Positions 5,255-5,302 of a DNA stretch of 5,302 nt are shown one piece after another. The position numbers were made by a program, and so were the translations under genes. The first letter of the stretch is position 1. Each line of letters begins with the position of its first letter. The notes below the pieces were generated by a model that saw only the letters and a list, made by a program, of their open reading frames with translations, was not told the DNA's origin and searched no databases. Source of the DNA: Gammaproteobacteria bacterium (lineage in GTDB: Bacteria; Pseudomonadota; Gammaproteobacteria; Steroidobacterales; Steroidobacteraceae); the NCBI GenBank assembly GCA_028293725.1, contig JAQGOE010000339.1, positions 1 to 5,302 of the forward strand, read 5' to 3'.

Positions 5255-5302
5255 CAGTTCGGCTGTTGTCGTTGTACCGACTCGAGCGCCAACGCTATTT
5301 GC

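Overview
This GC-rich window looks chromosomal and comes from a member of the Pseudomonadota. The evidence is a cytochrome b561 of the CybB type, an ElaB/YqjD/DUF883-type membrane anchor, an Anbu proteasome-like gene paired with a bacterial transglutaminase-like gene, and a Tat-type signal on a hydrolase. The exact lineage cannot be fixed by eye. A gamma- or betaproteobacterial soil or water organism is plausible, but that is inference. No RNA gene, insertion sequence, CRISPR array, integrase or attachment site was seen.

Layout, left to right. Positions 1-832 (+ strand) hold the 3' part of a DUF1003 membrane protein and then a complete small ElaB/YqjD/DUF883-like protein, probably one transcript. 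The second gene overlaps the next gene tail to tail by 35 bp. Positions 798-2455 (- strand) hold a two-gene unit: anbu is transcribed first and the transglutaminase-like gene second. Positions 2604-2951 (- strand) encode a single-domain PilZ protein with an intact c-di-GMP signature. Positions 3067-3597 (- strand) encode a cytochrome b561, which probably starts at a TTG. Across only 34 bp of divergent spacer, positions 3632-4660 (+ strand) encode an epoxide-hydrolase-like alpha/beta hydrolase with a twin-arginine N-terminus. Positions 4752-5234 (+ strand) encode a small Sec-exported protein of unknown function.

How the genes may work together. The clearest functional unit is Anbu plus transglutaminase-like protein. 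This pair is known from a conserved bacterial neighbourhood that usually also carries a circularly permuted ATP-grasp ligase and an alpha-E protein, and is thought to make, and perhaps cleave, a peptide-like modification. Here only the two hydrolase-side members are visible. The gene upstream on the same strand encodes a PilZ protein instead. The transglutaminase-like protein keeps the Cys and Asp of the triad but has Ser where the His is expected. The remaining genes read as ordinary envelope, redox and hydrolase functions. No wholly new system is evident. The points most worth following are the reduced Anbu unit, the altered triad, the compact divergent promoter region with two candidate starts for the hydrolase, and a direct repeat upstream of the PilZ gene.
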